From: Rotaria macrura
Lineage: Eukaryota > Rotifera > Eurotatoria > Philodinida > Philodinidae
Assembly (NCBI GenBank): GCA_900239685.1
Contig: OENT01000454.1
Span: 50,681 to 114,680 of the forward strand
DNA: 64,000 nt
Direction: 5' to 3'
The notes beneath the pieces are model-generated. The model had not been told where the DNA came from, did not search any database, and saw only the letters and a program-made list of their open reading frames with translations. Both the position numbers and the translations under genes were made by a program. Within the stretch, counting starts at the first letter, position 1. Every line of letters begins with the position of its first letter. Below, in pieces: positions 11,934 through 23,023 of this stretch.

Positions 11934-14744
11934 ATGACTGAATTATTGCGTCCTAACGATCTTAATCCTCGTCTTATTCATAACGGTTGCGATCGTCCAG
12001 ATCTCACTCTTCAGCCCATAAGTGGCTACAAAGATTTAGAATCGATTCCGTTAGACAATGCTGTTGAACCTATTCAGTCACTTTTTCGCGATTTCCCTAG
12101 TATACTGTCGACTGCAAAGACTGCTGCAAAACGACCCGATGATGGCCTCACACCAGATGAGTCCGCCGCAATTTATCTCTACACAATGGATATAAAACCA
12201 CGCAGTTTGTATTTGGTTCTCAATGAACTATTTTGCCACCGTGAACGTCAAAAACTGACACCTTGGTTGCCTTATCTCAAACTATTTTTCAATGGTCTTT
12301 TCAAAATTCCGCCCTATACCATGAAAATCATTTGGCACGGTGTCAAAGGAGATCTTCATACAAAATATGAGATTCGTAAACGCTACATCTGGTGGACAAT
12401 TATGTCTTGTGCTCAATCAATAGAGGTACTTCAACAACGTGCTTATCTGGGTGAGACTGGAGTGAGAACCATGTTCTCCATTGAATGTCTCAATGCACGA
12501 CCGATCAAAGCTCATTCGTGTCATCAACGGGATGAAGAAATTTTACTTCTGCCAGGAACGTACTTTGAAGTGATCAGTAATATCAATACAGGTCACGGTT
12601 TACATGTAATTCGTTTGCGCGAACTTCCATCACCCAGTGTACTACTAGAACCCCCATTTTTAAATCTCGGTACTGAAGCAGAAATGTCGAGCATCGATTA
12701 TATTCTCGAAAAAATTTATAAAATAAACAAAGACAATGCAGAGATGCCGAAACTGTTAGTCATTCTACCCGATCCATCTTATCAATGGCAATCAGAAGAT
12801 ATCTGGAAGAATAGCTTCCTTCTTCATCTTGTATGCGAATGTTCCGTCAATCATCTTCATTTTGCTTTGCATCCTGGTTATTCTCTACCAAATGCTAGAA
12901 TATTTTTTGAAATCTATGGGTCTTATTTGAAACAGTACATGATTCCATTGGCTCACTATCTCCTCAATCTTAAAATGGTAAATAGTGTACAAGACACTCG
13001 TTTCTGGTCGATGTTTGAAAGTGATCTGAACAAGATGACAGATATTCTTAATCGAATTGAACTTAATGTAATTTCCATGCAAGAAACATCGACATTAAAA
13101 GATATTGTCGTACCTCAATGGACGAATCTCGGCTCTTTGTATCGAACGATCACCAATGACATGGATATTCGATGGGTGTGTAGACGTCATTATCCATCTG
13201 ACCAATATCTCTTGGTTCGTCGTTTACGAGATTTTGAAGGCATATCATTTGATGAACAAGAAAGTGAAATGACCATCAGTGGAGAACTGAATCCAACGCA
13301 AATATCTCGTTTGTCAGGAGCTCCCCTACGACGTTTGCGTATTTATACTCTCAAATATGTCTATCATTCACCACCACTTGATACACTAAATAAAGCTCTC
13401 TGTCGAGCTTCGATCATCAATGTTTGTCATCATGGTTTTCTTTCTGACAACAATGACAAGTCCAATATGGAACGAATCCAAAAATTGTGCAATCAAATCA
13501 TTGCCACGAATACTTTCGTACGTCAGGCAGAGCTCACTGATGGTGGTGGTTGGTCGCGAAAGCGTACCGGCATCCGAGATGCACTGAAATCCAACAACAC
13601 ACTACGTTCGTTTACCTTTAGTGGCGCCATAACCAATCAAGGTATTACAGAGATACTGGCTACATTAAAAGGAAATATGGTCTTGACGACGTTGCAATTC
13701 AAAGATCGGCCACTACCACCTCGGGGTGCACAAACTTTTGCCGATTTTATCCGATCAAGTGGTACTTTGATTCATTTGACTCTGTCTAATACCATGCTGA
13801 AGGACGAAGGTCTCCACGTGATTGTTGATGCCGTCTGTGCCAATCCAATCATGCAAACACTAGAATTTTCATTCAATCGTCTGCATGACAAGAGCGGTTT
13901 GTATATTGGTTATTTGTTGAAAGTATGTACGAGTTTACGAAGTCTCGACATCAGCTACAATGAGATCAGTGCTATTGGAGCTAGACGGATACTGGATAAA
14001 TTGAGATCCAACCGAACACTTCTGCATTTCAATATTAGTCTGAATAATTTAGCTGTGAGAAGCGGAAATCAAATAATTACATCTAAAGTTCCACCTGTTA
14101 ATGGTGGTGAATCAATTGGAGCAATGTTGATCGATAACAGCACTCTTATTAACTTGAATATTTCTCATGTCAACTTATCGGAATTCGGCGTACGAGGATT
14201 AGCCGAAGGTCTTACAAAGAACCGGACGCTAGCACACCTAAATTTGACATCGAATCAAATTTTCGATGTGCAAAGACGCGCAATTTTGGATGCCATACAG
14301 AACAATGATACCTTACTGAGTCTTGATCTATCGCATAATGATATGGACGATTTCAGTGTTGTAAGATTGGGTGAAATGCTCCGCGTAAATAAAAAACTAC
14401 GTTATCTCCGAGCAAAATCTTGTATCATCGAAGATAGTCGTATGTACAGTCTTGTTCGCGCGTTACAAGATCAACTAACACTAACACATTTGGATCTATC
14501 CAAGAATAAGATTGGTGATGATGGTGCGGCTATGATTGCCGATATTCTTTCCAAGAATAATACATTGATCTATCTTAATCTATCGGAGAATCGTATTACA
14601 GATCAAGGTGTTCAGATCATTGCTAATGCGCTTGAAGTGAACATGACATTGCTTCATTTGGATATTCTCCTTCAAAAAGACAATATCACCGTCTTTGCCA
14701 TGGTTACATTTCGAGCTATTCGACCAGATTTAATTGTTAGATAA
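11934..14744 (+). CDS. ADP-ribosyltransferase-fold / leucine-rich repeat protein
   Basis: An intronless 936-residue protein starts at the ATG at 11934; an in-frame stop lies a few codons upstream. Residues ~70-215 match the arginine-type ADP-ribosyltransferase fold: LTPDESAAIYLYT, then the R-S-E region as IIWHGVKGD (131-140), WWTIMSCAQSIEV (153-165) and DEEILLLPGTYFEV (200-213). The Ser (S158) and catalytic Glu (E202) are present, but the NAD-binding Arg expected before Gly136 is His135, and the Glu two before E202 is Asp200. Residues ~250-345 hold a 'CEC...HPGY...YGSYL' segment that I recall from metazoan multidomain proteins. Residues ~545-925 are ribonuclease-inhibitor-type LRRs of about 28 residues (pattern N-x-TL-x-x-L-x-L-S-x-N). 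No signal peptide or membrane helix, so probably cytosolic. By family logic it would sense or modify a partner through the LRRs; whether it is catalytic is doubtful. Confidence 0.85.
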   Translation: MTELLRPNDLNPRLIHNGCDRPDLTLQPISGYKDLESIPLDNAVEPIQSLFRDFPSILSTAKTAAKRPDDGLTPDESAAIYLYTMDIKPRSLYLVLNELFCHRERQKLTPWLPYLKLFFNGLFKIPPYTMKIIWHGVKGDLHTKYEIRKRYIWWTIMSCAQSIEVLQQRAYLGETGVRTMFSIECLNARPIKAHSCHQRDEEILLLPGTYFEVISNINTGHGLHVIRLRELPSPSVLLEPPFLNLGTEAEMSSIDYILEKIYKINKDNAEMPKLLVILPDPSYQWQSEDIWKNSFLLHLVCECSVNHLHFALHPGYSLPNARIFFEIYGSYLKQYMIPLAHYLLNLKMVNSVQDTRFWSMFESDLNKMTDILNRIELNVISMQETSTLKDIVVPQWTNLGSLYRTITNDMDIRWVCRRHYPSDQYLLVRRLRDFEGISFDEQESEMTISGELNPTQISRLSGAPLRRLRIYTLKYVYHSPPLDTLNKALCRASIINVCHHGFLSDNNDKSNMERIQKLCNQIIATNTFVRQAELTDGGGWSRKRTGIRDALKSNNTLRSFTFSGAITNQGITEILATLKGNMVLTTLQFKDRPLPPRGAQTFADFIRSSGTLIHLTLSNTMLKDEGLHVIVDAVCANPIMQTLEFSFNRLHDKSGLYIGYLLKVCTSLRSLDISYNEISAIGARRILDKLRSNRTLLHFNISLNNLAVRSGNQIITSKVPPVNGGESIGAMLIDNSTLINLNISHVNLSEFGVRGLAEGLTKNRTLAHLNLTSNQIFDVQRRAILDAIQNNDTLLSLDLSHNDMDDFSVVRLGEMLRVNKKLRYLRAKSCIIEDSRMYSLVRALQDQLTLTHLDLSKNKIGDDGAAMIADILSKNNTLIYLNLSENRITDQGVQIIANALEVNMTLLHLDILLQKDNITVFAMVTFRAIRPDLIVR

Positions 14745-15157
14745 GTAGATTGATGGAATTTTATCTTGTTAATTATAATCATCGTTCGAATTCCGATTCA
14801 TACTTACTCTGAATGTCTCCATGCCATAATTTCTTTCTGTATATCAAAGAAGTATTGCTCCTCCTAAACCTGCTCGCATTAAAGACATACCAAATTATTC
14901 ATTGATTCCCTAACGATATTTATTCATTTTTTCCAAAATATATAAGACAATGGATTTCTAGATTGAATGGATTTCTAAATATATGGTTAAACATTTTCAA
15001 TTATATGTTAAAACCTAATCTCTGAACAGAATTTCAAGAGACCCACACGTAAGTACATCGTCGATAATTTGTTTCGAAACGAGCTATCAGATAGTATATA
15101 GAATACAGTTAAAAGCTTTCTCTTAAATTATCTAAGGCTTCAAGTGTGAATATTGAT
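14745..15157. other. Short intergenic stretch downstream of the LRR gene
   Basis: This holds the 3' flank of the ADP-ribosyltransferase/LRR gene. It is AT-rich with no open frame of note. It ends at the 8-bp target-site duplication of the foldback element at 15166. Confidence 0.4.
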
Positions 15158-15165
15158 TTGAGCAT

Positions 15166-15732
15166 TAGGGGTGCTACATTACTATTACCTTTTATTACTA
15201 TTACTCTGTGATTGGTAATAATTTTGATTACTTTATTACTTTTTACTTTTGCATTGTAATTTTCCTTTTTTTTCCATTTTAATGATACCAAAAGTTTTAC
15301 TCTTTCATCTTGACGAAGTCTAAATTATTTTCATGCAGCTTTATTGCAAATTACTTTTATTACTTTCCAATTTTTATTGCTTATTACCAGTAATAAGTAA
15401 TAAAAATTATTTATTACTTATTATTGGTAATAAATAATAAAAATGTTGGAAGTAATAAAAGTAATTTGCAATAAAGCTGCATGAAAATAAGTTAGACTTC
15501 GTCAATACGAAAGAGTAAAACTTTTGGTATCATTAAAATGATTAAAACCAAGCAAATTACTATAAAAAACTAATGAATAATAAAAACATTTTATTACATA
15601 TTAATAGCAATAAGTAATAAGATTATCACTGTTATTACTTATTACCTTTTTACTTTATTACTTATTTCTAGTAATAATTAATACCGTTATAAGTTATTAC
15701 TTATTACCAGTAATAGTAATGTAGCACCCATA
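15166..15732. mobile_element. hAT-like foldback MITE with TTATTAC arrays
   Basis: The terminal inverted repeats are about 24 bp with two mismatches: the left end begins TAGGGGTGCTACATTACTAT and the right end is its complement ending in GCACCCATA. The flanking octamers TTGAGCAT (15158-15165) and GTGAGGAT (15733-15740) agree at 6 of 8 positions, as expected for an aged 8-bp hAT target-site duplication. The interior is dominated by TTATTAC/GTAATAA motifs. It also contains a second inverted repeat with arms of about 110 bp (about 15275-15385 against 15430-15545), so the strand can fold into a long hairpin. It encodes no protein, so any movement would need a transposase supplied elsewhere. Confidence 0.75.
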
Positions 15733-15740
15733 GTGAGGAT

Positions 15741-17677
15741 GAGTGAATCAAAGATAAGAACTTGAGCCAAAATGCATACACATATTCACATGCACATGTC
15801 AGTATTAAAGAAAGAATTTGAATGAAGTGTAATATATGACCATTAAAATTTATTGTATGTTTATTGTATAACATGAAGACACGAATTCGTCTTGATAATA
15901 TATGAAGTCCTAGAAGAGTTTCAAGCTGCGCAGTGTTATAAAATCATATAACAAGATGCATAACAACCACAACGAATTCCAAAACAATAAAAGTTATTGA
16001 GTCAATAATCGTTTGCTTATATCAGTGCTTTTCTTTTTCTTTTTGACAAACTGACTGAGTCAAAACGTGTTCACTGTTACAGAAACCTCACAAATCTATT
16101 CCATTATGATGGATAAATATGAATCTTACTTTGTGATGGATCGACCTTATTCAAATATTCTCGTCCCCTTTATAGCGACTTTTGTCAAGATTCATCTATT
16201 CGGTGCATTGAACTTTTGGATTCGTGCGTTTTTTTTCAGGTGTTGTGTATTATAATCCCAGATACTATTTTCTTTCAATAGAATATCAGGAGTTTTGTGT
16301 CTGATAAGTGAGACGAACGCTTCTATCAATAAAACATGTGGTCAAGGTATTTTTTACACAGTTCAAAATAGTATCCTATGTTGATGGAAAAATTTTCTCT
16401 ATGGTAGAATAGAATTTCCATAATCCAACTTGAGTAACGTTTATTCTATGTAATATGTAATCTTTTGCCTTCGAACCTCTGCATTTCGACATTATGGACT
16501 TTTCGAATTAGTAAAATTATGACAAGAAGAGTTACTATCAACTTTTTCAAAAGAATGATTGCATCTCATCACACATGTCAAGATATTAATGATCGGCGCA
16601 CCCTCTCATATATTTGTCTCTTTCAATCAGCCTAGAAACATGCCTAATTCGAAATGTCGAAGATCCCAATGAGCCAGAAAACGTAAGTATAAAATATCAG
16701 TTTGGATAAATTCTCTTAAGTTTAGTCCAAAATTAGGGAGCAAAAGTTATGATATTTGATTTGTTTTACAAATACGAACGGCACATATATCACTGCGAAT
16801 GATTCTTTCAAATACATACTTTGAAGTACTTAGTATGTATAGAATAAAGTAAAGTATCTTACAACTATACGAGTAGCAGTGTACATCTTGCTCATTTTCT
16901 CATCAACCATGATTGCTAGACTAATAATTCTTGTAATTTACACTTCTAAGCAATATATTGTTCAATTAATGACGGCGAATATTCATGAATGTTGTCTGTA
17001 ATAAGCTGGTTCCCAATTCGTGAAATTTATATTAAAATAAGAAACAGAATTAAGTAGAACAGTTGTATATCTATGCGAATAGCTGATCAAACTGTAACTG
17101 ATGGTGAAAGCTTATTGAAATGATGTACCTATATTGATATTTTAGATAAATAATAGAATCAGTAAAAGTTGAATGCAATTCAATTCGATTAAAACCAGAT
17201 ATTCTTACACTGAATAAGATGATACTTATTTTCAAATCATGCCTAAATTATTCGCTCGTAAGCAATATTGTTTCATCAATATAGATCCATCGTTTGTGTG
17301 TGGCTGTGAATGTGTAGTGACAACCAACCAACGCTCTCATACTCGTAATTTTATTTAGAGTGTTTCATAAAGACGAGCATGTTCTACTTTTTGAAAATCA
17401 GACTCATCTAAGTTTACAAGGAGTCAGACAAAACACACATATACATACACATTTGAAACTGATGTTTTCGACTCATTTCATTATGCTCAGATGGAACTAC
17501 TATTAATAACTTGTAGACGATCGATTTCAAATCAATATTGAATTTTATCTATATTTGAGTTGGTAAAAAAATCTAATTCATATATGGTCTACAGCTAATA
17601 TACATAGCAACCAGTTAATGAAACTGTATTAATTGTTTTTTTTCTAAATGAATTTCTGATTTATTATATATTCCTGT
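15741..17677. other. Intergenic stretch with a weak spliced-segment candidate
   Basis: There is no long reading frame. At 16631-16682 (plus) an open segment encoding LETCLIRNVEDPNEPEN lies between a good acceptor (TTTCAATCAG) and a perfect donor (GTAAGT). A 43-nt intron would join it in phase to 16726-16752, encoding SKIREQKL and a stop. No upstream exon was found, so it is only a candidate gene end. A minus-strand AATAAA at about 17660 probably serves the glutamine synthetase gene. Confidence 0.35.
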
Positions 17678-19262
17678 TCAATCTTGTTCGCCTAGACACA
17701 CGGTACGAACAATAATGCTAGTTACAGCATACGGATCACAATTCGAAGCTGGTCGACGATCTTCGAAATAGCCACATTTTTCTTCGTCAACCTGACGGGG
17801 AATTCGAATGGATGCACCACGATTTGCAACACCAGCACTAAATTCATGTATCTAGATTTAAAAGAAAGATAGTTCAGTATTCTAATTAGATATGTGCAAC
17901 ATGGTCCCAGCCCCAGTCCCATTCCCGTTGGGACCGGGACCAAAACTTTCTATTTGACTGGGACCGGGACTGGAACCGAGACCAAAATATTTTTTTGGTT
18001 GGGACCGGGTCGGGACCGGGACCAAAAACTATTGGCCCCACTCATGTCTAATATAAATGTATGACAATCATAATGTACACTGGCTGTTTCATGTCGACCG
18101 GTCAATCGACGTTCATTATCTTTGCCGTAGACTTTAATATGTGTTTGATGGCGTGCTTTAAGTCGTTCAATAGCACAGTTAATTATACTAAAAAAGATTT
18201 TAAAAAAAATTAAATTTCTAATTTTCATTAGAAAAAAATATTTACTTTATGCCATCTGGCTCACGCATAGCAAGTGTTGAAAAATTTGTATGACATCCAG
18301 CACCATTCCAATCTCCAGCGATTGGTTTCGGATGAAAACTTACTTGAATACCAAACTCTTCAGCAATTCGTTGTAATAAATAACGTGACATCCATAGTTG
18401 ATCACTAGCATCAATACCTTCACATGGGCCCACTTGATATTCCCATTGAGCTGGCATAACTTCAGCATTCGTTCCTCGAATATTAACACCGGCATACAGA
18501 CATGCTTTGTAATGTGCTTCGACCAAATCGCGACCTAACGCTAGACATGAACCAATTCCACAATAGAAAGGACCTAAAATACACAATTGAATGTTTTTAT
18601 GTGTCGAAAATTAGCACATATATATATATATATATATATTATAAATGTGCCTTGTGGCTGAGGATATCCTCCTTTTGGCCATCCGAACGGCCACCCATCT
18701 CGATCCATTAGTGTATATTCTTGTTCAAGACCAAATAATGGATGCTGATCTTGTGCCGCTAACATTGCTTCGAGACAACTTGCACGATGATTCGTTGCTT
18801 AGAACATAAACATAGTTAAAATTTATGAATTTCATTTTCAAAAAAACCTAATCACACTTTTACCAGTTGGTTTCCGATCAAAATTGTAGGTTTCACAAAG
18901 GGCAATTTTATTTCGTTCCAACATAAACAGATCTTGGAACAGAGCTACTGGTTTTAAATAGACTTCCGAATTCGCTCCTTCAGCTTGACCAGTCGACGAG
19001 CCATCAAAGTTCCACCATGACACATCATCAGACGACTTGGGCTCCTTATCAAATGTACGTGTTTTTGCTGTAGTGAAAAAACTAACACATAAAATAATCG
19101 CACGTTAAAAGAATGAAATAGTTTACCTCGAAGATTTTCACCTGTTCCATCGATCCATACATAGGTTACCATAGATTTACCATCGAGTTGTGGTAATGCT
19201 AAATATCGCCGAAGTACAGTCTTGTCCATACCAGCTGCATTAGTGAATACCGGATTCATCAT
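17678..19262 (-). CDS. Glutamine synthetase, type II (six exons)
   Basis: It catalyses ATP-dependent amidation of glutamate with ammonia and is normally a cytosolic decamer. Six exons (19262-19127, 19067-18864, 18797-18651, 18573-18246, 18187-18079, 17851-17678) join in phase to give 365 residues, the normal animal length. Visible motifs are [10 protein letters not shown] (36-45), WWNFDGSS (63-70), EQEYTL with metal ligands E138 and E140, [11 protein letters not shown] including E200, [11 protein letters not shown] with H257, RRLTGRHET with E305, and [18 protein letters not shown] near the C terminus. The start is the first of two adjacent ATGs; a CTTCAG acceptor-like site just upstream suggests a 5'-UTR intron. 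Introns are 59, 66, 77, 58 and 227 nt. The third is GC-AG, and the long last one holds a repeat element (17887-18050). An AATAAA follows the stop by about 15 bases. No disabling mutation was seen. Confidence 0.95.
17887..18050. mobile_element. MITE-like GGGACC foldback inside a glutamine synthetase intron
   Basis: This GC-rich insert of about 164 bp lies in the last intron. Its ends are related inverted repeats, TAGATATG on the left and the complement of TAGACATG on the right. The interior is built from GGGACC/GGTCCC units in both orientations. The flanking octamers ATTCTAAT and ATATAAAT agree at only 5 of 8. Removing it leaves an intron of about 63 nt, the same size as the other introns of this gene, which supports it being an insertion. 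Confidence 0.55.
18574..18650 (-). other. GC-AG intron with (TA)n tract
   Basis: This is the third intron of glutamine synthetase. The conserved protein junction PQPQG-PFYCG is restored only if splicing uses AAG|GCACAT as donor and TTTTAG as acceptor. The nearest GT donor downstream would add about 12 residues of Ile/Tyr repeat encoded by the TA microsatellite (about 18616-18641), which the family lacks. Transcript data would settle the choice. Confidence 0.65.
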
Positions 19263-21466
19263 ACTTGTACGATTAGATATTTTCAACGTCTGAAGATATT
19301 ATTAAAGTATACTACTGAGTGATGTAGGCTATTCGATTTTGCGTATCAATATTGTCTTTCAATCTATGATTTCCGAGAAATTTGAAAAAATCTCCACTCA
19401 CTCAAGAAGCAGTGTAATTTAGATAGAGAATTAGAAGAAGAAATCCTAATGTGAAAAATGACTGAAGTGTTAACAATATAACTTGTCTTTTGAAATTAAC
19501 AATCATCGGAGTAGAAGAACAGTGAACTGTTATCACCTTATTGAACTCTACAAAACTTCTTTCATTACACGAAAGTAACTTTTGCCTTCGTTTAAAATTA
19601 AGCAAGAAAATTATTATGTACTATAAATAGTTCTCTTATTTCTGAAGAGTTGATCAACTTTGAACTAGATCACATTTTAGTATATTTCAAATCGATTCAT
19701 TAAGAATCATCTTTAATGTTACTCGATCGCATAGACTACCTTGCATTGTTATGTATTCCTTTAGATATTCATTTAATATGTTGATTGAAATCTAACAAGT
19801 TTTTCAATACATAAAATAGAAAACTTTCATCAAATGAAAATGTTTTAGTCCATTTCAAAATGTCAAATAACTATTCCTAGATATAGTAAACTTCATTCTA
19901 TAGAGAACAATAAAAAAAACTTCGTTTTTTATTGGCCTCATGTAATTTACAAGGGTCTACCGGATTTTTTCGTGTTAGATATCTCATTCACTCTTCAATC
20001 ATACAGATATAGTGCTCAACCTTTTCTTTTTCAAAATTTATCTTTCTTATAGAAGTGAAGCTTAGTTATTTATAATCAATAAATATGCTATATTTTTATG
20101 GATTAGAGTCATACGTACGTATAAGAATTGTAATGATAGTTTCTTAAATCTACATGCTCATAAGGGAATATCGAGAAGTATCTTTTACCACAACGATACC
20201 TGTTGACATGTTATTCGTAATAAGGAAGACGCAAAACAATATTATGATAATGCAAATACATGGAACATCACAACAACAAAAAAGAGCAAACCGATGAAGA
20301 AAAGTGTCATGCATGCGCCTGTATATATGCATTTATACCAATAAGAAATAGAAATGTGATAGATATGGACTCATCAATATGCGAAGAAAAAGAGAAGATA
20401 AAGGCCGACGAGTATTTTCTCAGGACAGAAAGTGCATTCGTCACTAGATTTCTTTGTACTATCAATAGTGAGAAAGAGTTATATCGCAATTAACTCCATT
20501 CATCTTACTTCGTATTTCTATTTTCAGGATGATCAAAATTATAATCCCACTTGATAGTTTTAATTGAATGTTTATCTTCTAATCCAACCATGTAACATCG
20601 TTAATATCTATAAAAATCAAAATATAGTTGCCAATTTATATCAAGACACAAATAACCAGAGAGAAAGAATTCTTTGACGAGCGATGCTTTTAGTCGAAAA
20701 AATCGGCATGAAAATATAATCAGAGGAAAGTTGTAATAATATTCGCTTACATTTGGATGAACTAAAACCTAGTTGCTCGAAAATTTTAACGATGCAAATT
20801 AAATTTAGAAAACTTCCTATACATTCATTAAATGTCATCAATTTCATCGATAGATATAAGAATTTCGATGCAATCGGATGATTTGCATGAATTCAGTTTT
20901 ATGCATTCACTTTCTCATTAGGGTAAATGAATGAATCTATATTTCTTTCTAGGCCTTAAATACAGATACGTATGAAGGCAGAATTTCCATTCACAACAGC
21001 ACACAATATTCTCAATCATATGAAATAATCATGGATTCAGACAAACATATTATATACATGCTCTCATACATGATACGTCGAAGCATATGGAGGAATGGAA
21101 AGTTCAGTTTTGACACGACCATCAGTATTTTCTTTATCCGTTGATACCGACTTAAAAAGCAATCGATTAGAGTACCATAGGTCTGGTTTTGCAAGAACTT
21201 GTTATTCATTGTGCGTTTTAAAGCATTTCACTTTGTTTTCGACTAACTGGTAATCTAGAACTGTTGGCTCATTATCATTCTTATTTACGCGATAGTTAAC
21301 AATATATGGAATATTCTGATACTTCTATTTTTATCGAAAACAATAAACCGTTCGAACACCGAAACATTAGGTTACATCTTCATATATATGAGTCGGTAAT
21401 CTTTTCGTGATATAAAAAAACAATATTATAGCTAAACTCAATGCTGAATATCACGTTTTATACATA
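19263..21466. other. Intergenic stretch without supported genes
   Basis: This is the upstream region of glutamine synthetase followed by AT-rich sequence. A 77-codon ATG-started frame at 20260-20493 (plus) is charged and Cys-containing, but a comparable frame exists on the opposite strand and no motif or splice signal supports either. No repeats of note were seen. Confidence 0.4.
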
Positions 21467-21474
21467 CTGCAGAA

Positions 21475-23015
21475 CAGAGATCCGCGAGTCAATCAAAAAA
21501 GCGACTCTTCACCGCCTCGTCATGCTGGCGAGTTGCTAATTGCTGCCTCGCCTCGCCTCGCCTTCTGAGACTCCGACTCGTCACCGCCTCGCCTCGCCTA
21601 GAGTTTATAACAAAATAGTTAGTTTTAGTTAGTTTTTCAACCACCCATAACAATCACTATCTTTTTATTTTATACAATCAAATAAAGAACAGTTTATACA
21701 TTTAAATAAGTTAAAAGAACAAACATATTAATGATAATCAAATAAATAAAGATCATTCATTTATTCACTGAGCGTAAAAACAATGCTCTGAGGACTGCAT
21801 CAGTGCAATAGTTGGACTAGATTCAATAATTAAATATACGTGTATCCAGACTGTGTTGAAACTCATCGAGGAAAAAGAAAACTACATCGCTGCACAGGAT
21901 TATTATCAAATGAACTAATTTTTTTCTAATGGTGGAGATACTTCAAAGTTTTTATTCATCAGTAAAAGGTTTAATAACATCAATTAGAATTATTATTACT
22001 AATTTAAAAGAGAAAAATTCATATTTCTATTCGAAAGATAAACTATAAATTTGGAGTTTCTATAATCTGATGTGAATTCCTTTATTCTTAGATTTTCAAA
22101 ATTATGTTATAGTTTATTTGACTTCTTGAGATTTCTCTATTCTATCTAACTTCACAAAATCCTCTCAAATCTTTTTACACTGACAAGATCTAAAAACACC
22201 AGTGATGTTAGTTCAAGTTTGAGAAAGTACTCCTCTGGACAGTGAACTAAATAGCAACGCTACTCGAGAACTTACTGGTAAATCATAGTTTTAGAGGTCT
22301 TATTAACTGATCATTTTGGCTAACAGATGTTTCATGTTCATCAAGAAAAGGTGTTACCAGAGTAAAAATTCTGGAGAACAGCAAATAGTGCTAATCAAAG
22401 CATACGACATTTTCTAGTACTTTGACTCTGATACCGTTAGTTCTTGATGAAAATAGAACAACTTTTTAACCAAAATGATCAGTATAACAATGTCCAAAAA
22501 AATGGAATCTACGAATAAACTTTGGGATACGTTTCTATTAGTTGTGGTTGATGACTGATAGAAGTGTGTTGGAAAAGGTCAAATTCTGTGTTCAGGTAAT
22601 TAGATGGTGCTAGATTTGAAGTGTGTTAATGAGCTACTACCACTTGAATAGAAAATTGCAACTATCCTCTACCATCACGCAAAACATCAGATAATTTGTT
22701 CATCACTCTTTAGAGATATACAGTTTTCTTTTTTAATCTGATTATTGAGACACCTTGCACACTAAGTTATTGTCCCAATTCGATAAACTTCACTACAAAT
22801 GGAAACGCTTAGAAAGAGCTGCATGAAATCGAAAGATATCCTTAAAGATTTTTCATTTATTCATCAAAAATAACATTGTAATTATAGGTGAGTCGACTCG
22901 GCGACTCACAAAGTCAACTCGTGCTCGCCGTGATGTAGGAATTGCCGACTCGCCTCGCCTCGCACCGCCACGAGACGAAGTGAGTCGAGTAAACTCGGCG
23001 ATTCTCGGATATCTG
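21475..23015. mobile_element. hAT-like element with CTCGCC-rich ends and 8-bp duplication
   Basis: The 1.54-kb insert is flanked by identical octamers CTGCAGAA (21467-21474 and 23016-23023), the 8-bp target duplication of hAT transposons. The ends are imperfect inverted repeats: CAGAGATCCGCGAGTC on the left, and CAGATATCCGAGAATC as the complement of the right end. Each end carries about 110-130 bp of GC-rich sequence made of CTCGCC, GACTCG and CGAGTC units, in sharp contrast to the AT-rich middle. The middle 1.25 kb has no open frame. I could not see transposase remnants by eye, so it is either non-autonomous or heavily decayed. Confidence 0.8.
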
Positions 23016-23023
23016 CTGCAGAA

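Noticed and set aside
16631..16752. Two short plus-strand segments joinable across a 43-nt intron
   Set aside because: They agree in phase and end at a stop, but there is no upstream exon or recognisable protein, so they are mentioned only within the intergenic entry.
20260..20493. 77-codon plus-strand open frame
   Set aside because: It has a real ATG but an equally long frame lies opposite it, and nothing recognisable is encoded.
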